NCBI GenBank assembly: GCA_014529385.2
Contig: CM043964.1
Location: 131,419,420 to 131,483,419, forward strand
Source of the DNA: Adiantum capillus-veneris
Lineage: Eukaryota > Streptophyta > Polypodiopsida > Polypodiales > Pteridaceae
Length of the DNA: 64,000 bases
Direction: 5' to 3'
Shown: positions 1 through 16,268 of the stretch, one piece after another
Numbering within the stretch: position 1 is the stretch's first letter
Layout: every line of letters starts with the position of its first letter
The notes under the pieces: model-generated
The model's database searches: none
What the model saw: only the letters and a program-made list of their open reading frames with translations
What the model was told of the DNA's origin: nothing
Program-made: the position numbers and the translations under genes

Positions 1-2
1 AC

Positions 3-638
3 CGACTTCCTAGAATCGCATATGAAGCAAGTCAAAAGGTTCAAAAGACAAGCAAGAGCAAAATACTAAGTTCGGGGTGGATGGTTGACATCAAGAAATG
101 GCTTGGAAGATGGGATGCATGTCACTTGGTCAAGGATGCGTTAATCGACTCCCAAGTTAATGAGGCCTTCTTACAACACCAATGTATCACGGCTTGGGAG
201 AAATCCGGAGGTTCTCGCTTCAGCCATTACACCACACACGTTGCCCCAAACTACAAATCTCTCTTCTTCTCCGAACGAGGTAACCGAACCCATCCCTACA
301 TCCTTGAGCCCATCCCGTTGAGTGCGATCCACACCATTGCCTCCATTCGTCTTAGCTCCCATTCTCTACGCTGCGAGATAGGACGTTGGGGCATTGGCGA
401 GGAGTGTCATCGACTTTGCACCTTATGCCCTCGTCAAGTGCGAGAGAGTGAGTACCACACACTACTTGAGTGCTCAGCTTTTGACCAAATTAGGTCCTCT
501 TTTCCCCATATATTCAGCCATGAGCTCTCCCTACATACCTTCTTCTCCCAACCACGATGTGAACTCTCTATTGCGACGCTTATTTCAGCCATTTTTGAGC
601 ATCGGGAGTCACTTATGACCTCCACTCACAACACGTGA
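3..638 (+). CDS. 3' end of a LINE ORF2 (RT C-terminal, zf-RVT-like region), 5' cut by window edge
   Basis: The frame is open from the first bases of the window, so this is the tail of a longer ORF; the first in-frame ATG at 81 is probably internal. It ends at TGA 636-638. Counting from that ATG, residues 87-131 read like the C-terminal zinc-binding segment of plant LINE reverse transcriptases: a helical 'IRLSSHSLRCEIGRW' stretch followed by C-x2-C-x9-H-x4-C (Cys113, Cys116, His126, Cys131). In the family this segment helps bind the 3' end of the element RNA for target-primed reverse transcription. No RT catalytic motif is in view because it lies upstream. The ORF is followed directly by the hairpin tail at 639-702 and a (CT)n tract, the order expected for a LINE 3' terminus. 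It could also be a 5'-truncated insertion; the edge hides which. Confidence 0.6.
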   Translation, partial: RLPRIAYEASQKVQKTSKSKILSSGWMVDIKKWLGRWDACHLVKDALIDSQVNEAFLQHQCITAWEKSGGSRFSHYTTHVAPNYKSLFFSERGNRTHPYILEPIPLSAIHTIASIRLSSHSLRCEIGRWGIGEECHRLCTLCPRQVRESEYHTLLECSAFDQIRSSFPHIFSHELSLHTFFSQPRCELSIATLISAIFEHRESLMTSTHNT

Positions 639-698
639 CATGTTCATTTGGTCCCATAGGTCATATTTGACCTCCAAAGACGATAATATAACTATTTA

Positions 699-702
<4 letters not shown>
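639..702 (+). other. LINE-type 3' tail with terminal hairpin
   Basis: Short 3' untranslated tail after the ORF stop. It holds the inverted repeat AGGTCA-TATT-TGACCT at about 659-674, inside a ~45-bp block (about 649-693) that recurs on the minus strand at 33038-33083. In both places a run of several dozen CT repeats begins within about 20 bases. LINE reverse transcriptases often recognise a 3' hairpin, so this is probably the recognition end of one family. Confidence 0.5.
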
Positions 703-1218
<516 letters not shown>

Positions 1219-1349
1219 TGAGCCCGCCTTTGTGTCTGGCCGATGATTGTCGTGCTGCCATGCGTCAGGGGGGGGAACTGGAATTCCCTGCCCCTTTCAC
1301 CTTAGTATAGATATGATAATTTTAGTGTGATTATCCGCCAGGTCCACCA

Positions 1350-1900
1350 AAAATGTTTCGCGAACCCTTCTTGGCCTCTGAAGATTTCACCTTTTTTATT
1401 TTTTGGGGTCTAGCGATGGCAGCTTGATCGCATGAAATGGCCCTCCGCTTTCTTGCCCGCGATGGATCGCATCTTGCTCGTTGAGGTAGGGAAGAAGGGT
1501 GCCTTGCACGACCATGGACTCGCAGTGCTCGAAAAAAACCTAGGTGCAGTGTAATCCCACCTACAAATATTGAAATTTACCTCTAAATTTTATTTTTGAA
1601 AGTGGAAAAACCTACAAAATTTTCCGAAAATGTTTCACGAACCGTGCTTGGCCTCTGAAGATTTCACCTTTTTTATTTTTTAGGGTCTAGCAATGGCAGC
1701 TTGATCGCATGAAATGGCCCTCCGCTTTCTTGCCCGCGATGGATCGCATCTTGCTCGTCGAGGTAGGGAAGAAGGGCGCCTTGCACAACCGTGGAGCAGT
1801 GCTCGAGAAAAACCTAGGTGTAGTGTAATCCCAACTACAAAGTGTAGTCTAAATTTTATTTTTGAAAGTGGCAAAACCTACAAAAATTTGAAAAAATTAG
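1350..1900. repeat. Direct duplication with ~277-bp period
   Basis: The segment beginning AAAATGTTTC at 1350 is repeated at 1627 with a few substitutions. Both copies share the TTGGCCTCTGAAGATTTCACC-type stretch, the poly-T/A-rich run, and the GATGGATCGCATCTTGCTCG block. Confidence 0.75.
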
Positions 1901-2060
1901 TGTAATTTGGTGAAAAAACCTTCAAATTTTGTGAATTTACCTATGTTGTTTCACATATGTAGGTTTGCCAAGTTTTTGGAAAAACGTTTTTTTTCGAGCA
2001 CTGCCGTGGAGCTCAGGCCGGACTCCGGAGGAGATCGTGCGCAGAGGTTGGAATGAAGGC

Positions 2061-2142
<82 letters not shown>

Positions 2143-2162
2143 CGCTGTCCGCTTGTGCGACC

Positions 2163-2216
<54 letters not shown>

Positions 2217-2228
2217 GCGCACGATGCG

Positions 2229-5912
<3,684 letters not shown>

Positions 5913-6215
5913 TGTTCGCCTGTGCGAGCGAGACTACAGAGGCACTCCCGGATTAATCTACTGTTGACGCGTGTCAGGGGGGGAGCCGGAATTCCCTCCC
6001 CCTTTATCTATTAGCATAGATATTGTGCCGTTTTCAATTTCAAAAATGCCGGTCGAGGGCAAGGGGAAAGGGAGAAATTCCGACCCAAAATAGGGCAAAA
6101 TAGTGTAAAAACATGAAGAAATGACCTAATTCTTAAAAATTTCCCCTTGACAAAATCTAGAAAAGGAATTTTGCATGTTTGGAAAAATGAATTTTCGCGA
6201 GCACTGACTGGAAGT

Positions 6216-6252
<37 letters not shown>

Positions 6253-6304
6253 GCAGATACCAACGCAGAGAGTTGGAAGTCGTCGTCGGCAAGAACAGAC
6301 GGGT

Positions 6305-6350
<46 letters not shown>

Positions 6351-6649
6351 AAAACACTGGAAGCAGTCTTTGGGAAAAATATCGTGCCGTTTTTAATTTC
6401 AAAAATGTCGATTGAGAGCAAGGGGAAAGGGACAAATTTTGACCCAGAATAGAGAAAAATAGTGTAAAAAACGGAAGAAAATTACCTAAGTTTTAAAAAG
6501 TTCCTCTTGAAAAAGTAAAGGTAAATAGGTAAGTTTGCCAAGTTTTTTTCAAGCATTGGATCTATGTGCTGAGTCGCTGACTGAAGGCGGAGCCAGGTCC
6601 TCGCACACACGTGTTGCATTGCTGACACAGAACGCATCCGACGGAGCAA

Positions 6650-6712
<63 letters not shown>

Positions 6713-6726
6713 CTGGCCCGAGGGGA

Positions 6727-7219
6727 TGCTACAGACGGAATGCGCGGTTGCCCTGCAAAATACTCATAATAGCACAATACATACAATAAAATGATAAATC
6801 GGCATACCTCAATTGTCACACACGCATATGATCGATCTCAACACAAACAGAGAGAGATAGCGAGCGAGAGAGAGAGAGAAAGAGAACATGCGTAGGGGAA
6901 CCTCCTAGAGTGGAGTGCTGCATCCAACACGGTGAGAGAGAAGAGAGGAGAGGAGAGAAGAATAGACACGAGCACTGGGTGCAATCTCCCCCCGTGCAAG
7001 AGTGACCATTTCCCTCTTGCACGTATTTTTATTATAGATTTCTTAAATGGTCAAAGTGATTACAAACTGGCCGGCCGATCATAAATGGCCAAAGCTCATA
7101 AAAGAGCACTTGAATAATAAAATGTACATGATATACAAATCCATTTTCATAGGCCAAGATGGGTCTAGTCTTTTCCACCTGTTAGTTGCAATAAATAATA
7201 AAATGTCAATTCTATAACA
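6727..7219 (-). repeat. 3' LTR of the non-autonomous element
   Basis: Left copy of the LTR. It contains a GA-rich patch (about 6850-6880) and ends at CA 7218-7219 on the plus strand, where the reverse complement begins TGTTATAG. The purine-rich CGGAGAGGTA just inside (minus strand, about 7220-7229) is the likely polypurine tract. Confidence 0.85.
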
Positions 7220-10200
7220 TACCTCTCCGTTGGAAAGAAACTGTCCTCAGCAGCAAAGATAAGAAACTGCAAACAATACTTGTCAAAAACAATGATTAGA
7301 AATCTATATCAAAACTATCACATAGTAAAAGAAAAATTCATAAAATTAGACAACATTGCTTATGCCTGCCGTCATCCACATGCTACCTATTCTAGTGTCC
7401 CATACCACTAGAATAAGCAGTATATGTCATATCCTGATGAATCAGGATATCATTGGTCACACTCATCATCAATCTCATATTGTCAAGTCTCATTAAATAA
7501 ACACTGCCGTGAGAAAATAATCATCAGATACCAAATCCCGATCTAATTCTAATTCCACAATATAAGTCCAAATCCAAATCACTTTGATTACGTACCCGGG
7601 TAACAAAATCATACCAATTACAGTGGTGGCCAGCCACTGCAGCATGATTTTGTCATCGGTGTTGCCTCAACCGGCGAATCTACACCAATAAGACGTGTTG
7701 CCTAAATCGGTGAATCTGCACTAATGCTGCCTAAATCGGCGAATCTGCATTTGATATAAGTTTAAAAATCATGAATCTGCAATTTATCAATGCGCTGCCT
7801 AAATCAACGGATCTGCACCAAGATGAGTATTTACACACTGCCTAAATCGGCGAATCTGTGTGCATGTGACCAATGGACTAGACATGACATAAAGGAGAAA
7901 ATATATTGACTACTTGCCGACATTACAATGCAGTATATCAAAGCACTTACAAATGGTTGTGCACTATCCCAGAGCACCTTAGTTCGCATGAGTAGCTGCA
8001 TATCTTACTGACAAAGCATCTCAAAAAAATTATGTCACAAAAGGTCCTTTGAATTCAATTAGAGGGCATAATCTTCACAGTGTTTGAGTATTTAGCTTAA
8101 ATACAATGCAGAGAAAAGAGGAGTGACATATTCGAGGTACATACCAGAAGGATCGAGAGTGGCTACTTGATTATGCGTATCGAGAGAGTTGTGTTGTCTC
8201 TTGGAATGGTATCAGTAAACATAACTAGGAGCTTGGCACAATCTTGTATGACAGAGTTAATATAATCAAGCAGGAGGTAGTAAGGTTTAGGTGAGGATAG
8301 ATATTGGATCAATAACAGAGTAGGAGGTATCATAAGACTCGATAAAATATGGTGAGAAGATTAGTACGAAAGCCAAAAAAATGAGTTTGCAAAATAAAGT
8401 TAAAAGATGACTTATCTAACGTCCTTGCATTATGGTTTGCATCGGTTTTTGTGAATCCTTAAATGAGTTAGAGAAATGTAACAAAAACAAGTGAAGATTA
8501 TGAAAAAAACATTTGATTAAAGTCAAGCAAGACAAATAATTTTAATTTCTTGTAAATTACGATAAAGAGAATAAAGGTATGGGGGTTGATCAGTGCTATT
8601 GTACATTAAATAATGGGCCATTTGAAGAGAGAAACCCATAAAATCTGCACAATTTGGTAAATCCTACAAATTTCAAGTCCCTAATGAAGAATTGAGGACA
8701 ATTGACAACCGCGGTCGACAAAAGGAGCAAAAAAAGCATGCAATATAGCTGTGTCGCAATTAGATGAAGTTGCGAAAAGGGGTCACTGAGCAAGCTGGCA
8801 GTAGTCCTATGCCATGAACTAACGTGTGTTAATATTAACCAACTTAAAATAAAATGTGAATAGCATTGCTAGGAATCGCAAAGATTAAATAATGTGCTAT
8901 GTAGCCAAAATCATGCAAGTCTTGCCATAAATATCTAAAGATTAGAAGTAAAATTAACTTTCTGCAAATAGTGTGATAGAATCCACTGAGGATATTGGAG
9001 TTATATAGAGCTTAGAGCTTGAGTTTACTTTATGAATCTTGATTGTTTGTGTTTCCAGCATTGTGTTCGAAATACTTTGTGTTCGAAATACTGGCTACCT
9101 AAATTTGTGACGTTACCTCCTACAAATTTGTATGATTTGTTAATGGGCCTCACTATGCTTTAGTTAGATTTGTGGATAGTATTATCTAGCCAGAATGTAG
9201 TTGGTGATCGGGTGTATTGCCAATGTAATTGAAAGAGGGGGGGTTTAAAGGGGGAGGGATACGAGCAGAGGTCACGATACATGGGCCAAGATAAAGGGAT
9301 ATGTCATTGTTCAGTATACTAGGTGTAGTACGTCGAAGTTGAGTGATGTAAATGTGGTAGAAATTTGGGGAGAAGAACACGATTTTGCGAAAGTAGGGAT
9401 GCCAATCTGTACATTTTTAGGTTATTTAGACAGTATGTGACTGTATGTGCACAATGGTCATGATAGTGTGTTAAATGTGAACATACATAGGTTGCACCTA
9501 CTGTTTTAAACAAGGTGTTGTGATTGTGCCAGGAGCAATGTGGTTGGCACGGAAGAGCTTTGGCAATGGCTACTACTGTAGGCGGGCGCGATAGGTGGAA
9601 GTTCACTAGAGTGTTCGGAATCACGAGGACAAGCTCGACAAAGAACCGCCTCAGTTCGTCCGAACATCATGGTCGTCAGCAATTATGTCCGAAAGTTGCC
9701 AAGATTGGTTGTTGGTGAGAGTTGGGGGAGAGAGGGAGAAGAAGAGAGAGGTCCCTTCTTGTCACGTGTAGGGCGGGCGCCTTCACAACGCGTAAGCGGC
9801 TGTCCGTTGCATCATGGGAGTGGAGTTTTATTGATGCTCAATACAACGAGAAGAAAGGAAGGCTTGACTCAAATGGTTTAGAATCCATCATGCCATCAGA
9901 AGCCTTAGTGAAGTTTTGTGCAGTTGATAGGCTAGTTAATGAATGCCACTGTCTTAAAATAGCAGAATTAGAGAAGAAGAATAGTCTGATGAGTGCCGAC
10001 TTTGCTGGATGCAACAACAGGGGACGTAGGTTGCAGGCGAGAACCCCAGCGTGCAGCAGAAAGCAGGGACTCCTGCAGGTGACAGGGAGGACGCTCAAGT
10101 GAGCAGATGGCGCTGCTGGAGATCGCGCAGGCCGTGGTTTATTGCGCAGCCAAATTGGTGGCGGCACTGCAGAGGATGAGTGTGTGATGGAGGCTGATGG

Positions 10201-11691
10201 TGTGAGGAGAGTGTGATGGAGCGTAGCCAAAATTTCGTGCTGAAGGACTCGTGGCTTACTGCAACACACCTACACAAGAGCTGAAGTCGAGTGGTTACAT
10301 ACTGTAGTACGACACATGCAGGACAAGAGATTTGTGATCATGATGGACACCTCCCCTCGGGATTCAATGCTAGCCTTAGGAAGAGTGTTAGTTGCCTCAT
10401 GCAGCCTTAGGTGATGGCCGTGGTACACATACAACCAAAGGCGGGCATGCATCAGTTAAGTGTCGATGAGATGACCGAGTTGGTGTAAGGAGCCAAATTA
10501 AAGTTATGGTTTGAAAGGGCAGGTTGCCAAAAGTGGTGATGCAGGTCGCCTGCAAAAACCGAGTGGTGGGTAGAATCAGTCCATGCGAGGGAGCTAGCGA
10601 GAGAGAGAAATGAGCACATGCGTGGGAGGGAAAGCTACATGTAGGAGGCTTCTGGTGATAAGAGCATTCTAAAAAGGTGGGGTCACTATGCAGTGCATGA
10701 CTGCGAGAGCCAAAAGATGAGAAGGTTGGTTCACTTGTAGTAGTTGTCCATGTTTGCAAGGGTGGAACTAGATGTTTAACATTGAGTGGGTGGTGTGGAG
10801 CCTGCAACTAAAAGCGTCAATTGGTGGGTGAAATATTGAGAGGTAGAGAGGTACTAGGATACATGCATGATGAACACTCAGTCGTCCCATGCATGCCACA
10901 TGGCCGACTCCTTTTGTCTACTGCCATCCATTGTTCACTCTGAATCCTTTCGTCAGCTTCTTATTCTAATGTTTGTCTCGTACTGATTGTTGTTGTCGAC
11001 CTACGTCAGCTAAGCTCCGTCTATTTGTTGCAGTTGTAGGGGCGTCAACACCAAGCATCTATTGAAGCAAGTGAGGGCAATGGTGTGTAGAAAATCGGCG
11101 ACCATAGTAGGCTGCCTAAGCTCCTATGTTTGTATGCAATGCACATGTTATGCTTTGACCCCTCTACGAATCCCCTCATGCGTGGTAGTTTGGTCATTTT
11201 GCTTCCTCCTTGAGTAGTAGATTTAGAGTTCTAGCCCAAGTCCCTTGAAGTGGCTTTGGCAGCAATAAAATTTCTCTACATTTTTTGCACCACATTAAAA
11301 CCAAATTCTCCGATATCATTTCTCATTCTTGTGTTATCTTCATCTTATGCTTCTTCCAGTACTACAATTTCTCTACTACTTCTTCCTGCATATAAACATA
11401 TATACTTGATCTAATTAAATAATTCAATTAATGACACAGGATATTCTTATTAACTATAATCAGATCTTGATTAGAGTATGCTTCCCAATACCTAATTAAT
11501 ATGTGGATAAAGATGTTTTTGCTTAACTAAACGACATAGTGATGAAATTGTGAATTCGACCAAAAAATAAATAACGATAAAAAATCATTGTCAATAGAAT
11601 TACAAAAATAAATAACTTAGCTCTGCGGTATGAGTGCTGTCACGATTCTCTTTGTCGGTGTAATTTCCATATTGCCATGAGCGTTTTTCTA
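7220..11691 (-). other. Noncoding interior of the LTR element
   Basis: About 4.5 kb without a recognisable retroviral domain. The open frames here (the longest ~140 codons, near 9838-10269 and 10397-10807) have no family signature. A short-period repeat built on TGCCTAAATCGGCGAATCTG lies at about 7670-7870. A small duplication of TGTGTTCGAAATACT lies at about 9062-9092. Confidence 0.6.
7670..7870. repeat. Degenerate repeats of TGCCTAAATCGGCGAATCTG
   Basis: About five copies of the 20-base motif occur at irregular spacing (for example near 7700, 7728, 7796 and 7840), sometimes with TCGGTG or TCAACG in place of TCGGCG. Confidence 0.6.
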
Positions 11692-11703
11692 GCTCTGATA
11701 CCA
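11692..11703 (-). other. Primer-binding site, initiator-Met tRNA type
   Basis: The minus strand reads TGGTATCAGAGC, complementary to the 3' end of plant initiator-Met tRNA, one base inside the 5' LTR end CA. This fixes the strand of the element. Confidence 0.9.
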
Positions 11704-11704
11704 C

Positions 11705-12193
11705 TGCTACAGACGGAATGCGCGATTGCCCTGCAAAATACTCATAATAGCACAATACATACAATAAAACGATAAATTGGCATACCTCAATTGTCGCACA
11801 CGCACATGATCGATCTCAACACAAACAGAGAGAGATAGCGAGCGAGAGAGAGAAAGAGAACATGCGTAGGGGCACCTCCTAGAGTGGAGTGCTACGTCCG
11901 GCACGGTGAGAGAGAAGAGAGGAGAGGAGAGAAGAATAGACACGAGCACTGGGTGCAATCTCCCTTCGTGCAAGAGTGACCATTTCCCTCTTGCACGTAT
12001 TTTATTTATAGATTTCTTAAATGGTCAAAGTGATTACAAATTGGCCGGCCGATCATAAATGGCCAAAGCTCATAAAAGAGCACTTGAATAATAAAATGTA
12101 CATGATATATAAATCCATTCGCATAGGCCAAGCTGGGTCTAGTCTTTTCCACCTGTCAGTTGCAATAAATAATAAAATGTCAATTCTATAACA
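11705..12193 (-). repeat. 5' LTR of the non-autonomous element
   Basis: Right LTR copy, starting TGTTATAG at 12193 on the minus strand and ending GTAGCA at 11705. It differs from the left LTR mainly by transitions and a 4-base GA indel. Confidence 0.85.
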
Positions 12194-12210
12194 GGGGTGC
12201 ACCAGGCGTG

Positions 12211-12259
<49 letters not shown>

Positions 12260-12321
12260 CGATGTCCTGTCTCGCCGTTTGCAGGGCACACTGCCGGACA
12301 AATTCTCCTATTGCCACGTGT

Positions 12322-12353
<32 letters not shown>

Positions 12354-12395
12354 CGGGACGGAATTCACTCCCCCATTATCTATTAGTATAGATAC
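12194..12395. repeat. Continuation of the CT array split by the LTR element
   Basis: Resumes with GGGGTGCACC, a (CT)n tract (about 12212-12255), a degenerate GCAGGGCACACTGCCGG block, a G31 run (12323-12353) and the fifth Helitron-like terminus ending near 12395. Confidence 0.7.
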
Positions 12396-13331
12396 GTGTA
12401 GGAAGAGATTATTGATAGTGTTCCACTTGGAAGAGAAGATTGCCCTATGAGAATAAAGGCATTGTTTCCTCGGTCGCAGCAACACGCGGGTCACATACTA
12501 GTTCTATTTAAAGGTAGAAAAAAAACTAGAATACCCCAACTTCCCCCAGGACACAAGGAGGTAGGGTAGAGGGGCCAATAGCGGGTTGTTTAACTTGCGT
12601 GCGATAGATCTTTCCCCTCCATGGGCAATTCTGGGCTGCAAGGGGTGCAAAAGATGCGCAGTGAGACGGCATAGATGGCTCCGAAGCTAGTGCCGCACAA
12701 AGCGCTTGCACATCTTGCACGACATTCGATGCAAAAAGGGGACGTCAAGGCAATAGAGATGCCATGCAACCAATACAAGGGCGCACACGAACCAAGTTTG
12801 AACCATGGTCTCAACAAATGACAATCCTCCACGTCAGCTACTGTTTGTATACCAACAACCCAAGTCTTGTCGTGCTTCTTTTGGGGGATATTCAATTATA
12901 TTAATGGCACCCGTCTCGCTACTGACCCCTCTAGCCTAGTGTAGGTGGATGGGACTTAACTTTCATTGGAATAGGTGTGGTGTCTTGGTTATATGAGCTT
13001 AAAATTTAAAGATAAAGTCAAAATCATCCCTATCTCACCACATTGGAAAATATTGGACCTTTGGATTAAGTGAAGGTTACGAACTTGTCAATGAGAGGAG
13101 GGTGGAGATATCACCTATTCTACAGGGGTAAGGGGACCTCTACTTTCATCCCTTAATTATGTCATTAAAGGGGCCGCGAGGGCCTCGTCTATAAGTAACA
13201 TGGGAGGAGAGTCAAGGGATTGACGGTAGGGATGCGTGATCAGCGGCACACACGCATTGGGTCGTCGGCTCTCCACAGCAAGGGGGCAAGATTTTATACA
13301 CGCAAGGTCGCTTTCTATGTATTGACGTGAG

Positions 13332-13392
13332 TTAGCCCAGCTGGATAGGACACGAGATTGCGGAGGAGGAGGAGGTCGTGGGTTCAATGGAC
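13332..13392 (+). repeat. tRNA-derived SINE head or tRNA pseudogene
   Basis: Box A TAGCCCAGCTGG fits the pol III consensus TRGCNNAGYNGG exactly. About 37 bases later GGTTCAATGGA matches box B at 9 of 11 positions. Between them CACGA and TCGTG can pair, but around a large GA-rich loop, so it is not a working tRNA gene. Confidence 0.5.
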
Positions 13393-14182
13393 AGACATGA
13401 TGCAAGGGACCCTAATTTTCTTTTTCCAACTAGATGGATCAACGGCCAATTAAACTCTAGCCATCGATCCCTTGACTCATCCCGTGTCATTTGAAAGAGG
13501 GGGGGGGGGGGGGGGGGGAGATACTTCCCTGATATACCATGATAGAGAGGGACCCTTTGAGGGAAAAGGGCCCACCGACCCTCTTCAAAAGTACACAAAA
13601 ACCCAAACAATTTGAGTTTTTTATAATTCTAAAGAGTGACCTTTTGTCCTTTCAACCTTCTCCTTAACCTATCATGACATCAAAAGAGCATTCTTCCCCT
13701 TTAGAAATTTCTTCCTATTCACCTCTACACAACTTTCCATCCTCTCATTCTCTCTCTAGAACCCAAGCTCTCCATGGCTGCATAGCAAAGATGTCTAGCT
13801 CTACCACTCATAGAAGATCCGAGCATGAAATAGAAGAGCTTCTACTTTTAATAACTATCAAGAAGGGTGCTTGATGCCATGGAAATTTGGAAGAGGAAGC
13901 TTTGAGAAAAATCAAGGTAGTATGGATGAATTGTTCGCCTAGCATGTGTAGACTTAATTATTGTTGTTTCTTGGCGATTTATTTGGCTCTGGTCTCCATC
14001 AAAAGCCACCTCAATGTTGCAAGATGGTGATAATTGAAGCTTGTGCCTTAGGATCCTTACATGTTCTCACTCAATCCACATTGCTATCATAGGAAGGAAT
14101 CTTATTTTTACTGATTCTATAATTTTCTCCTTCACATGTATCGTGGATTCTATAATTTCATGGAGATATTGAGGAATGCATC

Positions 14183-14311
14183 GGTAAAAAGTAAGGTGCT
14201 CGTTTTAATATACCTTTTATTTGATGTATGAATGAGTTGTTTCAAAGCAACATGGTAAAAAGTAAGGTGCTTGTTTTAATATACCTTTTATTTGATATAT
14301 GAATGAGTTGG
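14183..14311. repeat. Tandem duplication, 71-bp period
   Basis: GGTAAAAAGTAAGGTGCT at 14183 recurs at 14254, with the following ~55 bases also repeated at two substitutions (TGCTCG/TGCTTG, GATGTA/GATATA). Confidence 0.8.
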
Positions 14312-15059
14312 GCTAGAAAAATATATTTTTCCTATCCGAAGAAAATAAGGGCAAGCTTGAAATCCTCTCGGTTTTTAGGTCAAAATTTAAAGCTTTTGCC
14401 GGTAATTACACTAAATTTTGTGAAAACTTCCCGGTTTTCTTCAAGGCAAGCTCAAAATCTAACCGAGATTTTAAGACTTCAACCGGTTAAAATACACTGG
14501 ACCTCGGTTTTTTTTCTAACACCGCATGGGTAGACAATCCCCACTTTATTGTGTGCTAAAACAATTATCTTACAATAGTACTTGTTTCTTTACACATGCA
14601 TAGAGAGGGACATAGGTAGATCAAGGATCAAAATATTTTTTATGGTGGTGTGGTATACATGTTTATGTAGTATTATGGTGGATACAATTTAGTGTTACCA
14701 TATTTAAGTATTTGGCTTATGAAAGCCCATGCCTCTTTTATCCATGTAAACTAGAGTTATGTCATTGTGTGTTTAGTATGAGAGTATGTTAATACTCTAT
14801 CTATGTCTATTTATAATCCTTTGTACATATTCAATTTAATTTAATGGCTCTTAACATCTTTTATTATTCTACAAGTGCTAGCGAGGAGGAAAAATGTGAA
14901 AGTTCATTGGGAAATTTGTAGCTTGGAGGATCATATCTTCTTGAATTCTACTTTCCTTGTAACCTTCTTGCTAATTTAATGCCTTTTTTTCAGTATAGTC
15001 CTATTGCTTTTTCTTTGCTTGATGTTTTCAAAATAAAAGATTCAAAGTGGATCGGCTTG

Positions 15060-15077
15060 AGTTATTGATGATTTTTT
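15060..15077. repeat. Target-site duplication, left copy (LINE)
   Basis: AGTTATTGATGATTTTTT, identical to 20785-20802. Confidence 0.9.
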
Positions 15078-15254
15078 TTTCCGAGAAAAAGATCTTTCTA
15101 TTAGTTAATGAAAACTGCCCATAGGGCTACATCCACCTCTGCAGTAGAGGGCTACAACAAGCATGATGGGGAGACTCTCCCAATGAAAAAACAGCATATA
15201 TACAATGGGGCTAAATCAAGAGATGGGAGGAGGGAAGAGCCACACAGGTGGACA

Positions 15255-15915
15255 TTAGTGCCATCTGAGCACCCCCTGGACCATGGTGTAGAAAGGCCCA
15301 GGGCGCCAGAGTCGATGGAAAGCCTCTCGGCGCCCCCGCATGCGGTCGGAGCTGCCCTGTAGTCCCTCAAGCTGTCCTCTGAGAGTATGGATCAACTCTA
15401 GCCAAAAATCACGAACAGTCTCTGCTGGTGGCACAGGGCGAGCCTCAAAGATGCGGAAACAGCGGGCCCGCCATATGAACCAGAGAGCTAAGCCGCTGAT
15501 GAGCTCCCAACACTCCTCTCTCTCACTGCTCCACTCCTGTGGAGTAAGATCTGTAGCAGACTGTAGTGTAGGTCGCCCCCCCTGTATCACTATCATCCTG
15601 CTGGTGGAAGATAGCTCAAACTGAAGTGCTGGGCCCGTGAGGGTGGACCAAGCCGCTGCCCCTGTACTGTCGAGTCGTGGAGAGGGCAGGCATCAGCCGA
15701 AGAACTCGTAGCCACACCTGCTGGGCCGAGGGACAGTCCCAAAGACAGTGACGCTGACTCTCCACCAACTGGTCACAGGCTGTACATGCGGCCGAGAGAC
15801 CACTATGCACAAGCCAACTCCCAACTGCTGTGGCTCTGTGTGCAACCAACCACTGGAACAAAGTGACGCGCCTCGGCTGTCTGGAGTCCCACAGCCTCTG
15901 CCAAAAAGCTGGCAA
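15255..15915 (-). pseudogene. LINE ORF2 C-terminus, zf-RVT domain and tail
   Basis: The frame from 15915 has the zf-RVT pattern: FWQRLW, VTLFQWLVAHRA, then CTACDQLVESQRHCLWDCP with the Cys/His spacing of that domain. It stops at 15616. A second frame (15596-15255) carries 'ALWFIWRARCFRIFE', the conserved tryptophan-rich helix that follows zf-RVT in plant LINEs. A frameshift or stop separates the two. The segment between 16268 and 15915 is coding-like in two frames and also damaged. Confidence 0.75.
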
Positions 15916-16268
15916 GAACTCAACTGTGAGGCCCTCCTCCTGCCAATGACGTGCTGCAGCGGGGCGGGCCTCTCTCTATGCTGCAAGTATATGACGTCCA
16001 AGCCGAACAGTGTACTGAAAGAAAGGGACTCCTGGGCGGTCTGCAGAAGAGAAGGGGTCCCTCCATAGCCACTCACCAGGATCCCACTGTACTCGTGCCA
16101 GTGGACATCACTCCCAAGCCCATAGCCTCCAGTGTCCTGTCTCGAGAGCTGCTGGTCAGGGTCTATGACGCAAGTCCTCCCACAGATGCCCACAACTCGG
16201 ATCCTTTGGAAATAGCACTCTGCTACCTACGGGGCCTCTACTGCAACTCGCTGTAATTGTCCCCCACC

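Larger units (their letters stand above)
6727..12193 (-). mobile_element. Non-autonomous LTR retrotransposon (LARD-like), nested in the CT array
   Basis: Two direct repeats of about 490 bp (6727-7219 and 11705-12193) bound a 4.5-kb interior. On the minus strand each LTR starts TGTTATAG and ends CTGTAGCA. The interior starts with a perfect 12-base initiator-Met tRNA primer-binding site one base inside the right LTR, so the right LTR is the 5' LTR. Flanks are GGGGA (6722-6726) and GGGGT (12194-12198), a 5-bp target duplication with one mismatch. A hand comparison of the LTRs gives about 20 substitutions plus small indels, near 96% identity. No gag, protease, RT or integrase motif is visible on either strand of the interior, so it must have depended on another element, probably of Copia type. 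Confidence 0.85.
12396..15059. other. Noncoding interval
   Basis: Apart from the SINE head at 13332-13392, a G20 run at 13499-13518 and the duplication at 14183-14311, I see no gene. The longest frames are about 100 codons and have no recognisable motif. Confidence 0.5.

Noticed and set aside
9838-10269. 143-codon minus-strand ORF in the LTR element interior
   Set aside because: No retroviral motif, no family resemblance, and overlapped by equally long frames on the other strand.
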